From NCBI RefSeq assembly GCF_023065955.2, contig NW_026622808.1, positions 31,942,475 to 32,006,474 on the forward strand: a stretch of 64,000 bases of DNA, written 5' to 3'. The position numbers and the translations under genes were made by a program. Each line of letters starts with the position of its first letter. Within the stretch, counting starts at the first letter, position 1. This document shows, piece by piece, positions 12,401 through 23,162 of this stretch. This stretch comes from Ursus arctos (taxonomy: Eukaryota; Chordata; Mammalia; Carnivora; Ursidae). The notes under the pieces were generated by a model that was not told where the DNA came from, ran no database searches, and saw only the letters and a list, made by a program, of their open reading frames with translations.

Positions 12401-15400
12401 ATTAGGAGCAGCTGACACTAAAACGCGAGATCCTGACCCACCACCGGAGCCCTCCCCATGAGGGCTGCGCCTGCGTTGCTCATTCACCTCCCTCCGCTCC
12501 TCTCGGCTGATGTTGGCAGGACTCACGGCTGCCACCTGCAGACAGCCCCGCTCAGGCTGGAAGCTCCACAGCCACCGCTCTGGGCCCTGGCCCCGCGAGC
12601 ACTCGGAATGGCGACTGCACCTGCACGAGAATGATGGGGATCCACCTTCATGGGGCAGGGACGCCCCCAATACTGGGAAGCTGACCAGGATTCTCAGGTG
12701 GGCTGTGACACTAGGCTACCTCTGCCCTGGCAAGGCACTGATGCCCAGGATGGAGGACGGACGAAGGAGAGTGGGGCATCCCGGGGTCAGGGGGTGCAAG
12801 TCAAGGGTCAAGGACCAGGAATACTGGACAGGGCAATTATGCAGGTGCAGCGAGGGCAGGAGGCTGGACTGGGGGTTGGGGAATGGGTCAAGGGTCAGGG
12901 GTCAGTGGAGCACTGACCTGCCAAGGAGCACACACCACCCACAGTATGGGTCCTTGTGAGCAAGACAAGATGCACAGTCCAGGTGCTGAGAACAGGAGGC
13001 CACAGGAACCTTGAGAAGCTATGACAGCAATCCAAACACCAGTGACTCATGGGTCCCCGGCCTGGCCCAAGGCCCCTCCCAGCAGCCGGCCCCCAGCTCT
13101 CGCCTGGCACTCACTGTGTTCTGGGTCATGACATACAGATGTTCGAAGGCCCCATCAAAGGTGAGGTCTCTGCTCACGGCAGACCCCTGCTGGATGTTCT
13201 GTGTGGAGTATGGGTGGCCATCACTCCCCGGGCCCAAGTAGACCTGAGGTCAGAGACAAGTTCTGGGACAAGTCCATGGCCATAGACCCAACGCCCTCTC
13301 CTCTCCCCGCAATGAAGCAATTTACAAGCAGAGTGCTCTCCTAGGCAGTACAGGTCACGCCACCCAGCCCTTGGGGAGGGGGTGGGGGAAGTCATAGGTA
13401 AATACTATCCAGCCCTGGAAAGAGAAGCATAAGTCATCTCTCCCAGCCTTGGAGCCAGGGGCGTGTCACAGATCCCTCGTCCCCACACCAGGGATCAAAG
13501 GTGTAGCTCTGCCCAGGCTGGTCACCAGGAGCCTGTTCCCTCTAGACCCTGGGGCAGGACCCAATACCTCCTGTGCACTCACCCTGTGCAGTTGCCCTTG
13601 ACTGTCACCCAGGAAAGCAATGGTGTGTCCATCCTCCACGGTGACTGCTACGGCTGTTAGCTGAACCCCTGGCCACTCCAGAATGGGTGTGGCTTCCAGG
13701 GGCACATGGCTGGCCATGGGGCTGGGTGTGTGATCCGAGCCACAGGGATAAGCATCCAGGGTGTCCTACAGGAAGCAAAACCAATAATGTCCCCCCTGGA
13801 CATCCCCATCCCCTGGCCCAGCCAGCTCTCCCTAAATGATTCTCTCTTCTCTACTGGGCCTCCTGGGACAGCCATATTCCCTCTCTTTGGGAGCCCCTAG
13901 ACAGCCTCATCCCCACCCCAGTCTCTCTGCTGGCCTCCCTGACATCGCCCACAGCTGCATCCTTCGCGTGGCCTCAGCTGCCTTAGACAGACTCCAGCAG
14001 CTCTTTACCCCAGTCTTGACGCCCCCCCATCTAGGGGTCCACCCTCCCCCACCCCTGGCCTTGCCCTGGTTTATGCACTCAGTCTTCCCCTGGACCACTT
14101 GTCCAAAGCCTCCCAAAGCTGTGTCCTCCTGTCCAGGTCTGCTCCCCTAGGTCCCTGCCACCTCTCCCTCACTCAGTCCCCGCGTCATCCATCCAGAAGC
14201 TAGAACCAAACAAGTTTCAACCTCACCTGCCTCCCTTGCTCAAAAACCTAAAACAGGGCCCATCGCCCTACATTCTAGGTCCCTGCCCCATACCCTAGAA
14301 TCCTCAGTCCACCCATGCAGATACCCCCCCTGCAGCATCCAGTCCAAGCCCAGCTCTGAACGGCTGGGTCTTTGACCTCTGCGCACCACGATTTCAGGAA
14401 AGCATCTCTCCAGCACCCAGACACAAAGGAAGCACATTGCCTCTGTTGACCTGATCAGCCCCCACACCACCGCTAGCTTCCCTTCAGACTCCCCGGGCGG
14501 CTGCCCAGCTGTGGCTGCCAGACAGGGATGAGCTGGGACTCACCACCGGCAGCTGTGCGCAGTTGGAGTTGACATCGTACTCGATGTAGGCCACCTCCAC
14601 GCCGTCCTCGGCGCGGCCCTCCCTAGTGTAGCAGGCATCTCGCGTGCGGTTAGCAAGGCGGTCCACCTCGTGCAGAGGGAAGGCGCAGAGGGCAGAGGCT
14701 CCCGACACCCCGGCAGCTGCTGACGGAGGCCGGCCCACGGTGGGGGGACCGGCCGAGGAGAAGGCTGCAAAGAGCACCTCCCCCTGGGCCACCTCCAGGG
14801 ACGTGGCCACAGCCGCAGCCTGGATCAGCCCGTAGCGGCCGCCCTGGCAAGCCAGCGGCAACTCCACGTAGGAGTAGTAGTGCTGGTCCCGGAGGCACAC
14901 GCGGGACACATAGGCACGGAAGGCTCTAGACTGAGCCTGCAGGTCTCGCCGCAGGAACAGGAAGTAGGCACTGGCCCCGCGTGCGAAGGCGCTCACGAAG
15001 TGGTGGCTGTACTCGGAGAGGCGGCCCACGGCCAACTTGGCTGTCTCCTCATAGGAGAAGGCAGTTTGGGGGTCCAGCGGCCACAAGGTCCGAGTTGTGA
15101 TGGGAGGGATGCCACCCCCCACACCCCTGCTGGTGTATCCCCGCCCCACGAAGAGAAGGGGTTCCCCAGCCAAGCCCTGGGCCACCAGTCCCACCGTGCT
15201 GACCGCAGGGTCATTGGCGGCCACGTACTGGGTGTCCCCAGGGCGCTCAGGCCGCAACAATAGCTGTTCGAGCTGCCCCAGGCGCCGCAGCTCACAGACC
15301 CCCTGGTGCACACTCCCGCACACCACCAGGGCCCCTGGGCTCACCAGGAGCAGCTGGTTCAGGTTGTTGGTAGCCTGGGCCTGGGGGCACTCGTCAGGCA

Positions 15401-15650
15401 TCACAGGGGGCAGGCAGTCCCTGCTATCTAGCACAGGGCCGGTGGGCACAGTAGCCTCCAGCTGCAGCCCAGGGCTCAGCTGGAACAGGAAGTTGGTGGC
15501 CCCTAGGTAGAGAGTGCCTGAGGTGGGATCCCGTGCCAGATGCTGCAGATGTGTGCCATTGGGAGCGAAAGCAGCCGGTGGAGGGGGCTGGAGGGTGAGG
15601 ACCCACCCGGCCCAGAGCGCCTGGAGAAGAGCTGGGCCGAGGGCAGGCAT
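50..15650 (-). CDS. PLXNB1: Plexin-B1 (partial, 3' end outside window)
   Basis: Plexin-B1 is the plasma-membrane receptor for semaphorin 4D; it signals through its R-Ras/Rap GAP domain and through RhoGEFs bound to its C-terminus. Thirty coding exons, each with GT-AG junctions and matching phases, splice in frame (5' to 3'): 15650-14544, 13765-13583, 13243-13115, 13018-12918, 12620-12488, 12196-12040, 11776-11668, 11592-11484, 11110-10424, 10214-10092, 9903-9781, 9512-9419, 9344-9172, 9009-8858, 6729-6624, 6486-6350, 6060-5884, 5683-5512, 5328-5086, 4348-4172, 4095-3947, 3430-3330, 3225-3008, 2874-2696, 2544-2478, 2276-2130, 1188-1020, 723-620, 544-460, 222-50. They encode 1,928 residues with no stop or frameshift. 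The human protein is about 2,135 residues, so roughly 208 (rest of the GAP domain and PDZ-binding tail) lie left of base 50. The ATG at 15650 is chosen because a hydrophobic signal peptide follows and it sits 6 nt inside the exon. Confidence 0.97.
3643..3855 (+). repeat. Old DNA-transposon fossil (CAGCAAACTACGGCCC family)
   Basis: The segment begins GGGATCAACAAACTACAA and continues with a diverged copy of the CCTGTTTNTGCAAATAAAG and AGCCTAAAAT blocks of a common mammalian hAT-type non-autonomous element. It is heavily mutated and lies in the PLXNB1 intron just downstream of the transmembrane exon. Confidence 0.6.
3947..4095 (-). CDS. PLXNB1: PLXNB1 transmembrane exon
   Basis: This 149-bp exon encodes the membrane-proximal ectodomain and the single transmembrane helix, [17 protein letters not shown] followed by VLIY (about residues 1493-1513), ending on the first Arg of the cytoplasmic stop-transfer sequence. 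The Arg codon is split AG|G with the next exon (3430-3330), which begins the juxtamembrane coiled segment ([20 protein letters not shown]). The large intron between the two contains an old DNA-transposon fragment. Confidence 0.96.
4172..10214 (-). CDS. PLXNB1: PLXNB1 exons: third PSI, IPT domains and proconvertase cleavage site
   Basis: Twelve exons from 10214 down to 4172 encode about residues 906-1464. PSI domain 3 ([16 protein letters not shown] to ERPRC) is followed by Ig-like IPT/TIG repeats beginning [20 protein letters not shown], then [20 protein letters not shown], then [14 protein letters not shown]. In the exon at 5683-5512 a tetrabasic RRRR (about residues 1304-1307) matches the position where plexin-B1 is cleaved by proprotein convertases into alpha and beta chains. 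The 2.1-kb intron at 6730-8857 is enlarged by three CAN SINEs. Confidence 0.95.
7471..7673 (-). mobile_element. CAN SINE (SINEC) in PLXNB1 intron
   Basis: A full-length tRNA-derived carnivore SINE lies in reverse orientation, starting at the poly(T)/AAGATTTTATTTATTT tail and ending at the GGTGCCCCC head. It is flanked by a direct repeat AAAGTCTGGTTTA (7458-7470 and again from 7674), a perfect target-site duplication. Confidence 0.93.
7702..8150 (+). mobile_element. Two tandem CAN SINEs in PLXNB1 intron
   Basis: Two forward SINEC copies are joined head to tail (7702-7923 and 7924-8150). Each starts with a GCCTGGGTGG box and ends in AAATAAATAAA; the second has a long A-rich tail. The second probably inserted into the tail of the first. 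Sequence related to ATAGATTACA recurs on both sides. Confidence 0.9.
8176..8857 (-). other. PLXNB1 intron remainder, nothing recognised
   Basis: This is unique intronic sequence between the SINE cluster and the exon at 8858. It has no repeat or coding signature that I recognise. Confidence 0.5.
10424..12196 (-). CDS. PLXNB1: PLXNB1 exons: second PSI domain and Pro/Ser/Thr-rich linker
   Basis: Exons 12196-12040, 11776-11668, 11592-11484 and 11110-10424 encode about residues 552-905. PSI domain 2 spans YDCVAVTEL to THKASC and is split by two introns. The last exon is unusually large (687 bp, 229 residues) and encodes a low-complexity linker rich in Pro, Ala, Ser and Thr, ending in the conserved [12 protein letters not shown]. 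The linker is typical of plexin-B1, absent from A-type plexins, and probably a mucin-like extracellular spacer. Its GC-rich composition leaves long meaningless open frames on the other strand. Confidence 0.95.
12488..13765 (-). CDS. PLXNB1: PLXNB1 exons: end of Sema domain and first PSI domain
   Basis: Four exons (13765-13583, 13243-13115, 13018-12918, 12620-12488) encode about residues 370-551. The first two finish the Sema domain, including [20 protein letters not shown]. The third opens PSI domain 1, a small disulphide-knotted module, with a cysteine pattern from [11 protein letters not shown] through DPYCGWC; the fourth continues it with RCSRHSEC. The boundary between the last two splits an Arg codon (AG|G), which fixes the acceptor at 12620. 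Confidence 0.96.
13766..14543 (-). other. PLXNB1 intron after the Sema exon, old L2-like sequence
   Basis: C/T-rich sequence with stretches resembling antisense L2 (for example around 14215-14290 and 14330-14460). There is no supported exon: the proteins encoded on either side join directly as QLPV then [11 protein letters not shown]. Confidence 0.5.
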
Positions 15651-15656
15651 GGTCAC
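14544..15656 (-). CDS. PLXNB1: PLXNB1 first coding exon: signal peptide and most of the Sema domain
   Basis: This exon holds 6 nt of 5' UTR and codons 1-369. Residues 1 to about 19 are a hydrophobic signal peptide ([17 protein letters not shown]). The rest is the ligand-binding Sema beta-propeller, with typical plexin stretches such as [20 protein letters not shown] and [19 protein letters not shown], and NGT and NRT glycosylation sequons. The acceptor is TTGTCAG before GTGACCATG and the donor is GTG|GTGAGTCCC. A GTG at 15656 is in frame, but ATG at 15650 is the plausible start. Confidence 0.97.
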
Positions 15657-18600
15657 CTGACAAGGAGAGAGACAGAGTGCTGAGGAGCCACTGGGGGGAC
15701 AGAGCCATCACACTGCCAAGGTAATCCTAACCTGGGGAGTAAGCAGAGGAGGCCTAGGCTTAGAGGGAACTGTGGTCCAGGATGACCCTGGCCACACACT
15801 AGCAAGGGGCAGGAGATCTTTCCTGGAGACTTCAACACGGCCCGTTTTCTGCAAGCACTTCTGTCTCAGGAGACCTCCATCCCACCCCAGCTCCCCTTCG
15901 CCCTGCACTGCCTTATGTCACACAGGGTACCAGGGGAAGGGGCCAGAGGGGCAGAGATGTGGGAAACATCCCATCCCCAGGGACTGGGGCCTGGAAGAGG
16001 CAGGAGCACAGGTGAGAGGAAGGAGGGGCCCAGAGCCCCCAGGAGGGAGAGGACACCTCTGCACAGATGTCAGCTGCCTGGGGGGAAAGGGGGAGGGCAA
16101 GTTCCCATAGGCCATCTCCACATTAGAGCGAGCGAGAATCAGATGGAGGGCCTTTCAGGCTAGAAATCCAGAAGGGATCCACAGAAACCAATGGCAAGAT
16201 GAGGGAGGTTGAGGTTGCCAGGTGGCTGGGACCTGAAAGACTGGACGCTGCCTTGGAGAGCCCTAAGAAGCGGGAGTCACACTTCTCCACGTGCCTCGGT
16301 GTGAGGTCAGCCTCACCTGGCAGGGCCGGCTGGATCAGGAGACAACAGCATGACCTGTGTGGGAGTCACCTAGCCAGGGAGATAGCAGAGCATGAAGCTG
16401 GGGCTGGGCTGCAGGCATGTGGGAGCCCGGGCTCCCCTTCCCGCTGCCCAGCCTGCCAGTGGAACTGGGCCCAGCCTGGCCCTCGGCCACCAAACACATT
16501 CCACAGGGGACGCCTCCTCAGAGCCCACACAGGGAGGGGGAGGGCAGCGGAACCAGGCACCCTCAGGGCCTGGGAAAGGGCAGCTAGGAAGGAGACCCAC
16601 GGTTGGCAGGGCCCAGCCCCCCAGCATGGCCCTGTCCCTCTGCAGCCCCTTGTCCCTTCCTGGCACTCCCTCTCACCCTCTGCCCAAATTCTGTCACAGC
16701 ACCCAGGTCCACACCCTCCACACGGGCCAGGGGCTGTCCTAGCCCAGACTGACACCAGTACATAAGCAGACGCAGACTTGCACACACCAGGAAGCACACA
16801 TGCCACTGGCCCTGTGTATGCACACCCACACACAATCACACGGGCAGATGCATGCAGACGCATCGTGTCCACGTCACAGACGTAGAAGCACAGGCCACAC
16901 ACCCCACACACTCAGACACCTGCACAAAGACACAACCTCTTTACACAAACACACACATTGCACAGACAGGCATTCCACACAAGCACATGTCACACCCACA
17001 CACATTCAGACACCCCCACACACAGATTCATGCGCACTTCCCTGGTTCGAGCCCTAAGGCCTACAGGGCCGCGGAAGCCAGCACATCTCTTGCTATTTCT
17101 TCTCCTGCAGGTCAGAGCAGAGCCAGGGCCCAGGGTTGGGGGGAGGCTTGTCCCAGAGGAAGTCACTATGTCCAGCTGTGTTCCCCATCCCCAGGGCCTC
17201 CTCAGACCCTGGGTGCCTGCTCTCCTCCCAGATCCCTCCCTGTAGGCCCCAGCTAAAGCCTGCTGGAGCAGAAAACCATGGCAACACCATCTTCCCCAGC
17301 CCCGGGGGGTCCCCAGCCAGGAACACCAGGTTGATGAAGTGCTGCTCCCAGGCCAGAGAGATACTTCCCCTACTTGCCTCTGCTCAGGCCACGTTGCCTG
17401 GCCCCTCCCGCCACCCAGCTGCCAGTCTGCCTAAGGGAGAGCGTCCCTCAGCCCGGGGTCGGCTCCTCCCAGCCAAGACCCCGCCAAGGTGCTGCTGAGA
17501 CTGTCCCAGAGTGAGAAGGCTGGGCCTGTCCGGGAGGAGGGTCCAGCAGCCTGGTGGGAGCAGGGGAGCGGTGGCCACAGCCCAGCTGGGCACTGCTCCC
17601 GAAATAGCTTGGGGGTTTCCATTTTTAGTGTGCGGAGAACAGGGCAGCTCTATGGGAGCAGGAACAAGGCCGCCTCTGTTTGTTACCCGAGGGGGTGGGG
17701 GAAAGGGGATAGCAGGGAGAGTCGTGAACCCAGGGCTATGGCAAGGCCAGGCTTCCAGGAGCCCCCCACCTTGTTTCCAAAGGATGGGGGAAGAGTTTCT
17801 TCCTCTGAGAAGACAGAGTCTGCCTAAGGATGGGCCGAGGCTATCTCCTGCACTCAGCAACTGCTCACGCCCTCCGGCCACCTCCTGCCCAGGGATGCGC
17901 TAGGGGCAGAAGGTCCATAGTTAGACCAAGAGTCACTCCATGCGCTTACAAACATTTGCTCAGAGCTTACTGCATGCCAAGGTTTTCCAGCCCTCAAGGG
18001 GCAGCAACCAAGACACTCCCCGAATGTTAAAACCACAACTTGGTCAAGTGGCCCACAGGAAAATGGGAGGGATCAGAATAGCTCCTGGCCAGGCCACATA
18101 GGAGGCTGAAGTCTGAGCCACTCTGGGAAAAGTGACGGGTCTCTTCAAACCTGAAGCAGGACCCTCACTCTTCACCACATACCACAGGTGACGAAGGGGG
18201 AAGAGAGGGGCAGTGACATCTTCTCCCTACTGGGCACTCGAATTCACCTAACCTCTGCCACAGGCCAGAGCAGCCCCGAGCCCCTGCAGGCTGCCCCTCC
18301 TACCTCACGGGCTCTTCAAGCAGAATCACAGCCTATCTCTCCCCTGTCTTTGGGGCAGCCCCAGGCCTGAAAAATAAAGGTCAAAGCCCTCTAGTCCACG
18401 CCCTCTTCCATCCAATCTATGCCAGGGCTCCCCCACAGATGCTGTTAGCTCCTGCTGGTCTGAACTGTGGGCTGCTTCGCACTCCTCCCTGCTTGGAATG
18501 CCCACTCCCTCTCTATCTGCTTAACTCTGACTCCCAACCATTATCTCCCAGGAGAGCCTCCCCTGTCTCCTCCAGGCTCCACGTGGTGGAAGGACTGGAC

Positions 18601-19963
18601 ATATTGTGGACGCAGCTCTGCCTTGGGCTGAATCTCTGAGTTCCAGTTTGTAGAATGAGAGGCAGGGCTGCTCTGACGATTAAATACGAAATGGTGTGTG
18701 CCTGGCATGAGTGGCACCAACCAAGGCCACTTTTCTCCCTGTTCCACCCTTCCCACTCTTGATTTGTACATTCCTTTGCAGGCAAGGAGCGTGGCTTTTG
18801 AGTCAGAGATCCCAGCAACTACGACGGATATCAGCACAAAGCAAGTGCTCCCTACATGTTGAAAGAACCCCCATTTCACAGCCAAGGAAATCCAGCCAGT
18901 AGGGGAGATATGGGGCCCACACCCCTCCCCAGGCCACCTGGCCTCTCAAAGGGACAACGTGTCAGGCGCACTTTTATTAATAACCAGGCCAGAGCAGACT
19001 GAAAAGGCTGGTTTGGAACTAGGCCTCCTGTCCTCAACTTGCAGAATCACCAGTTCTCAGGCCTCATCCAAACTCACCAGCAAAGCCTAACTCTGCCTGT
19101 ACTAGGGCCTTGGGCCTGCCTTGAGGTCTCTTCTGGGCCCATCTTTCTCTGGACCCCTTCAGCAGAGCCCACAGCTGCCTAACTTCTATCTCAAAGAGGC
19201 AGTAGCTCTGGCCGTCCTGGGGCTGCCCTCACCGACTAAAGGGGTAACAAACTCTGCCCTTCCACACCTGGAGGGGTGATACCCCAGCCCTCATCTACCA
19301 AGTCACAGGGACCAGTGGGAAACTGGCCTTTCCTTCCCCTTCTCCGCTTCCAGGGTCCACCCAGGAGAGGAGATTCATTGACAGTGCCTTAGTGCACATT
19401 GTTCGCCCTGTTGTCTGCGTGTTGAGGTGGGGTGGAGGGGCCCACCATTTACGCACCGCCCCGTGAGGGCTCAGGAGCGCTCATCAATCACCCACCGCCT
19501 GGGTCGTCTGGGGAGGTGGGGGTCCCCCTCTGGGGATGCCTAACGCAAGGCTCACAGTCTGCCTTTGTCGGTGGCGCCGAGCGCAGCCTGGAAAGGCTGT
19601 TACTACAGAAGGGAAGCCTCGACCTCCCCATCGGCTCTTCTTCCCTCCTCCCTCGGCCGCAGGGCAAGGACCCCACCAGTGGTCCTGGGAGGGCGGGGAA
19701 GGGGCCGGCCGGTCCCGGCTGAGGCGGCGGCGAGGAGGGGGCGCGGAGGAGCAGCTCCACCTCCTCTGTCTCCCAATCGCGTTACAGGCGGAGCCGCCAG
19801 AGTTTCCCTCAGTGCGGAGAAGTGTGGTCCTAACTCTCAGGACCGAGGCTGCCCACCACTCACCCGGGCTGCCCTTGCCGGCGGCATCAGGACCGAAGCT
19901 GCCCACCTCCCCCCGGGGCCGCGCCGCCACCCCCGGCCCCCCAGCCCCGCGCCCCGCACTCAC
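15657..19963 (-). other. PLXNB1 5' UTR intron, no coding content seen
   Basis: This interval separates the candidate non-coding first exons from the first coding exon. It holds an ACAC-rich degenerate tract at about 16790-17030, L2-like sequence at about 18370-18620 and a MIR-like fragment at about 18630-18720. No conserved open frame with plausible splice sites was seen. Confidence 0.6.
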
Positions 19964-20620
19964 CACCCGGCCGGGCCCCGCGGGAGGAGCGCGCCGAGGC
20001 GGGCGCCGGCCGCTGCGGGCTCGGGATCTGCGCGCGGCGGTCTCGCTGCCCCCCGCGCCCCCCCTGGAGGTGGCTCCGGCGGCGCCGCAGCTGTTACCCG
20101 GAGACCGACGAGCGGAAAAGCGCGCCCGCTGCCCGCCCCTCCCGCCGCGGCGCTGCCACCGCCGGGAACAAAGGAGACAAAGCCGCGTCGGCCGGGCCGG
20201 GCTTCGCTCCTTCCCCCCGCGCCCGCCGGGCCGCCCTCCCCCCGCCCGCCGCCCAGGCCAGGCCGGAAGCAGCCGCGAGAGCCGGGAGCGCGGCCCCGAG
20301 CCGCCCGGGACCCCGCATTCCAGCCCTGCGGGCTCCGCACTTGCCGAGGGCGGGGGACTCGACCCTCCCTATGGGGGCGCAGGCTGCACGGCGGCGGTAG
20401 CCACGGCAACGCGGGTCGCGGCCAGGCGAGCCGAGGGCGAGGAGCCGAGCCCGGAGCGCGGGCGGCCCGGCCCCACCCCGCCGGGCCTCACCTGCGAGCC
20501 GCGCAGGAACCGGAATCAAGAGCCCTCCTGGGATGGGCGGGGCCGGGTGGGGGGCACGCTCCGCACCCACAGGTGTGCAGGTTCCGCGCCCTGCCGCTTC
20601 CCTCGCCCCTCACCCGCCCC
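19700..20620 (-). promoter_or_regulatory. PLXNB1: PLXNB1 CpG-island promoter and candidate non-coding first exons
   Basis: About 900 bp of very GC- and CpG-rich DNA lies upstream of the PLXNB1 coding exons. Two good minus-strand splice donors are visible: CTCGCAG|GTGAGGCC, which would end an exon at 20492, and CCGGGTG|GTGAGTGC, which would end one at 19964. Either could splice to the acceptor after base 15657, so alternative 5' UTR exons are likely. Transcription starts cannot be fixed from sequence alone. Confidence 0.75.
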
Positions 20621-20849
20621 GCGGATTCGCCAGCCACCACCCCCGCCCCGCAGCGCCCCGAGCTCCCTCCTTCCCTTCTGTGGCCATCCTCCCAACTTTC
20701 TTTACCTGAACTTCTCGGCGCCTGGTTTCTCCCCAGCGCCCCTACTCCCCGGACTCCCTAACAGCCACCCCCTCCTTCAGGCCCCAACCTCTGGCTGTGC
20801 GAGAGGAGCACAGGCTTTGGGGTTGGGCCTGGGTTTGTGCCACCACTAA

Positions 20850-22940
20850 GCCTAGTAACCTGACCACCCCCCCCACCTCCACCCCCCATACACGCCTATT
20901 TGCTCACCGGCAATTGGAGGTGATACCACACCTAGCCGGCTGTTACAGGAGCTCACACGCGGGCTGCAAAGTGCACAAGCAAGGACACATTTACTTCTTT
21001 TCCTCCCAGGCCTGTCCCTGGACCCACCCTGAGAAGCCTTGGGCAAGTCTGGACTCCCTCACTGGCAAAAACACCTGGGCCTTTCTAGGGAGGAACCGTT
21101 GGCCCGGGTATTGTGCCCTCTGCCGGGCCCTTCGCACACACCCTGGCCTGCCGACTGCAAACTCAGGAGCCAGGACCTGGCCCTTCCTGTTAGGACTTTT
21201 GCAGGGCTTTAGCTCAAGACACATTGGGATAGCCTCCTGGGAGGCAAAATTTGTCACACACACACACACCACTCTGGAAGCCCTCAGAGCCTCCACAGGC
21301 TAGGGAGAGCCTCAACCAGAAGGTTCAGGTCACCCACACTGGCTACTGTCCAAAGAGCCAACACCACAGGCACTCTCTGCCACCTGCCACCCCCACCTGC
21401 CATCAAGAGTCTGCCTTCACTCTCATCTACCCAACTCTGCCTTCCAATTTCTCTCTCACCAACTTCTCAGGTCACTCCCTTTCCTCCACCCCCTGTTCTA
21501 GCACCTGGGGCCCGTGCACCATCATGGAACACCCTTCCCAGTTCCCTTATCCCTGGCCTCTGGCATCAGAGACCGCAGGCTCTCCACCTCATTCTCTAAC
21601 CTATGCCCCACCACTCCCCCACACCTCAGCCCCGTTGGCTTTCCTGCCTGTGCAGCCTGTGGGGAGGTCTGTCCCACATACCTGGAATCCTCCCACTTCA
21701 AATCCATTCACTCAAGTGCACACCCTTTAGGACCTACCTCACCCCAAAGGGGGACATGGGACTTCCAAAACCCACAGCACCCCTCGTCTGTACACAGATA
21801 TGGCACCTCCTACCCCATCAGGAGGGTGAACATCCCACAAACAGTGGTCATTTCATCCCATGCCATCCTGAGGAACCATTACACAAAGAAAACAAGGTCA
21901 AGAATGGAGTAACCAAATGACCAAGGGACCAGTCGTTCAGAGGCACACAGAACCCGTGGGGCCACCTGGGCTGTGATCACGACCCAAGCCTGACCACAGG
22001 CTCCGAGGAGGGAGGGCACCCATAGGAAACCCTACTGGCTCCACAGGCCCCTGCAGAGAGGGCTCTACACAGGCCCAGGCAAACAAGTCCCAACCCACAG
22101 AAGCCCCTCCCCACAGATCTACATACCTCCACAGGTTAAAAAAGGAGTGGCTTTTCCAGACCTACAGGGAGGACAGAGTACCTCCTGGCGGTTCCTGTTT
22201 ACTCAAGGACACGCAAGGCTACCCATGGCCATTTAGCCCAGGAGGTCAAAGGTAGCTGTTCTCTGAAAAGGGACAGGCCAGGGGTTTCCAGGCAGTCTAT
22301 CCCTGGGTTCCCCCAGGGCACCTCCCACCTCTAGGAGGCCCCTCCCATCACCGCCAAGGAGTTCACACTGCTGGTGGGCTGAGCTCTGCTCCCGCTGGTA
22401 CAGGCCGTCCCTAGGCTATGTATGGGAGGACACTCAGCTCTAGGGGCACACCAGGACTGCCCAAGGCTCTCTGCACAGGGACCCAGACTGACTACCAATC
22501 TCTGTAATTATGTCCCCAGCAATAATTATCAACCTTTCCCCTGATCCCTCTTCCCTGCTCTCTTCCGATCATCCCTCCAGTGTTAGAACCAGGTTCTCTC
22601 CACCCTGGCAGAGAAAGTAATCCAGAAACAGGGCAGTAACCATGGTCAGCAGTGGGTGCACAGGCTAGATTCCACTCACTGGAACCCCCAGGATATCCGA
22701 CACAGGAGGGTCAGCCAACCAGAGGCCAGGCAAGGCAATCTAAAACAAAAACCCAGGCCTCAAAGGTAAGTACATCCAACACGGTCCTGAACTGAGGACG
22801 AGACCTAGAGGAGGTGAGACAGAAACTTAAAGGGGCTGATGATTACCATCATTCCAGGCCCAACCCTCGAATCCCAAATCTCAGTCTTCAACAAGAAAAA
22901 CTCCAACTGATGTAAATTACTTTAAGTAACACAAACCCAA
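20850..22940. other. Intergenic interval between PLXNB1 promoter and CCDC51 3' end
   Basis: No gene is supported. A short (CA)n run is at about 21256, and L2-like C/T-rich sequence occupies about 21400-21760. The rest is unique sequence with no feature I recognise. Confidence 0.5.
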
Positions 22941-23162
22941 AGACATTTTAATTGGACATTAGCGCAGGGCTTTGATAATTAATATAAGTGAGCACTTTCT
23001 AAAAAGCAAAGTATGCCTGCTGGTGAGCCACGCACACCAGACGGTGCTCAGCCTCAGCTTGAGGTTGCGTGCACCCCTAAGGCTCACTTCATTGTTGGGC
23101 TTCTCTAACTAAATCCATAGCCACGCCTATCCCCTCAGGGCCTCTGGACGAGGGTCCAAGGG

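Noticed and set aside
19536..20849. Overlapping plus-strand open frames of 437 and 398 codons
   Set aside because: They lie in a CpG island where stop codons are rare. The translations are Pro/Arg/Gly-rich with no recognisable domain, two frames are open at once, and the region acts as the minus-strand PLXNB1 promoter.
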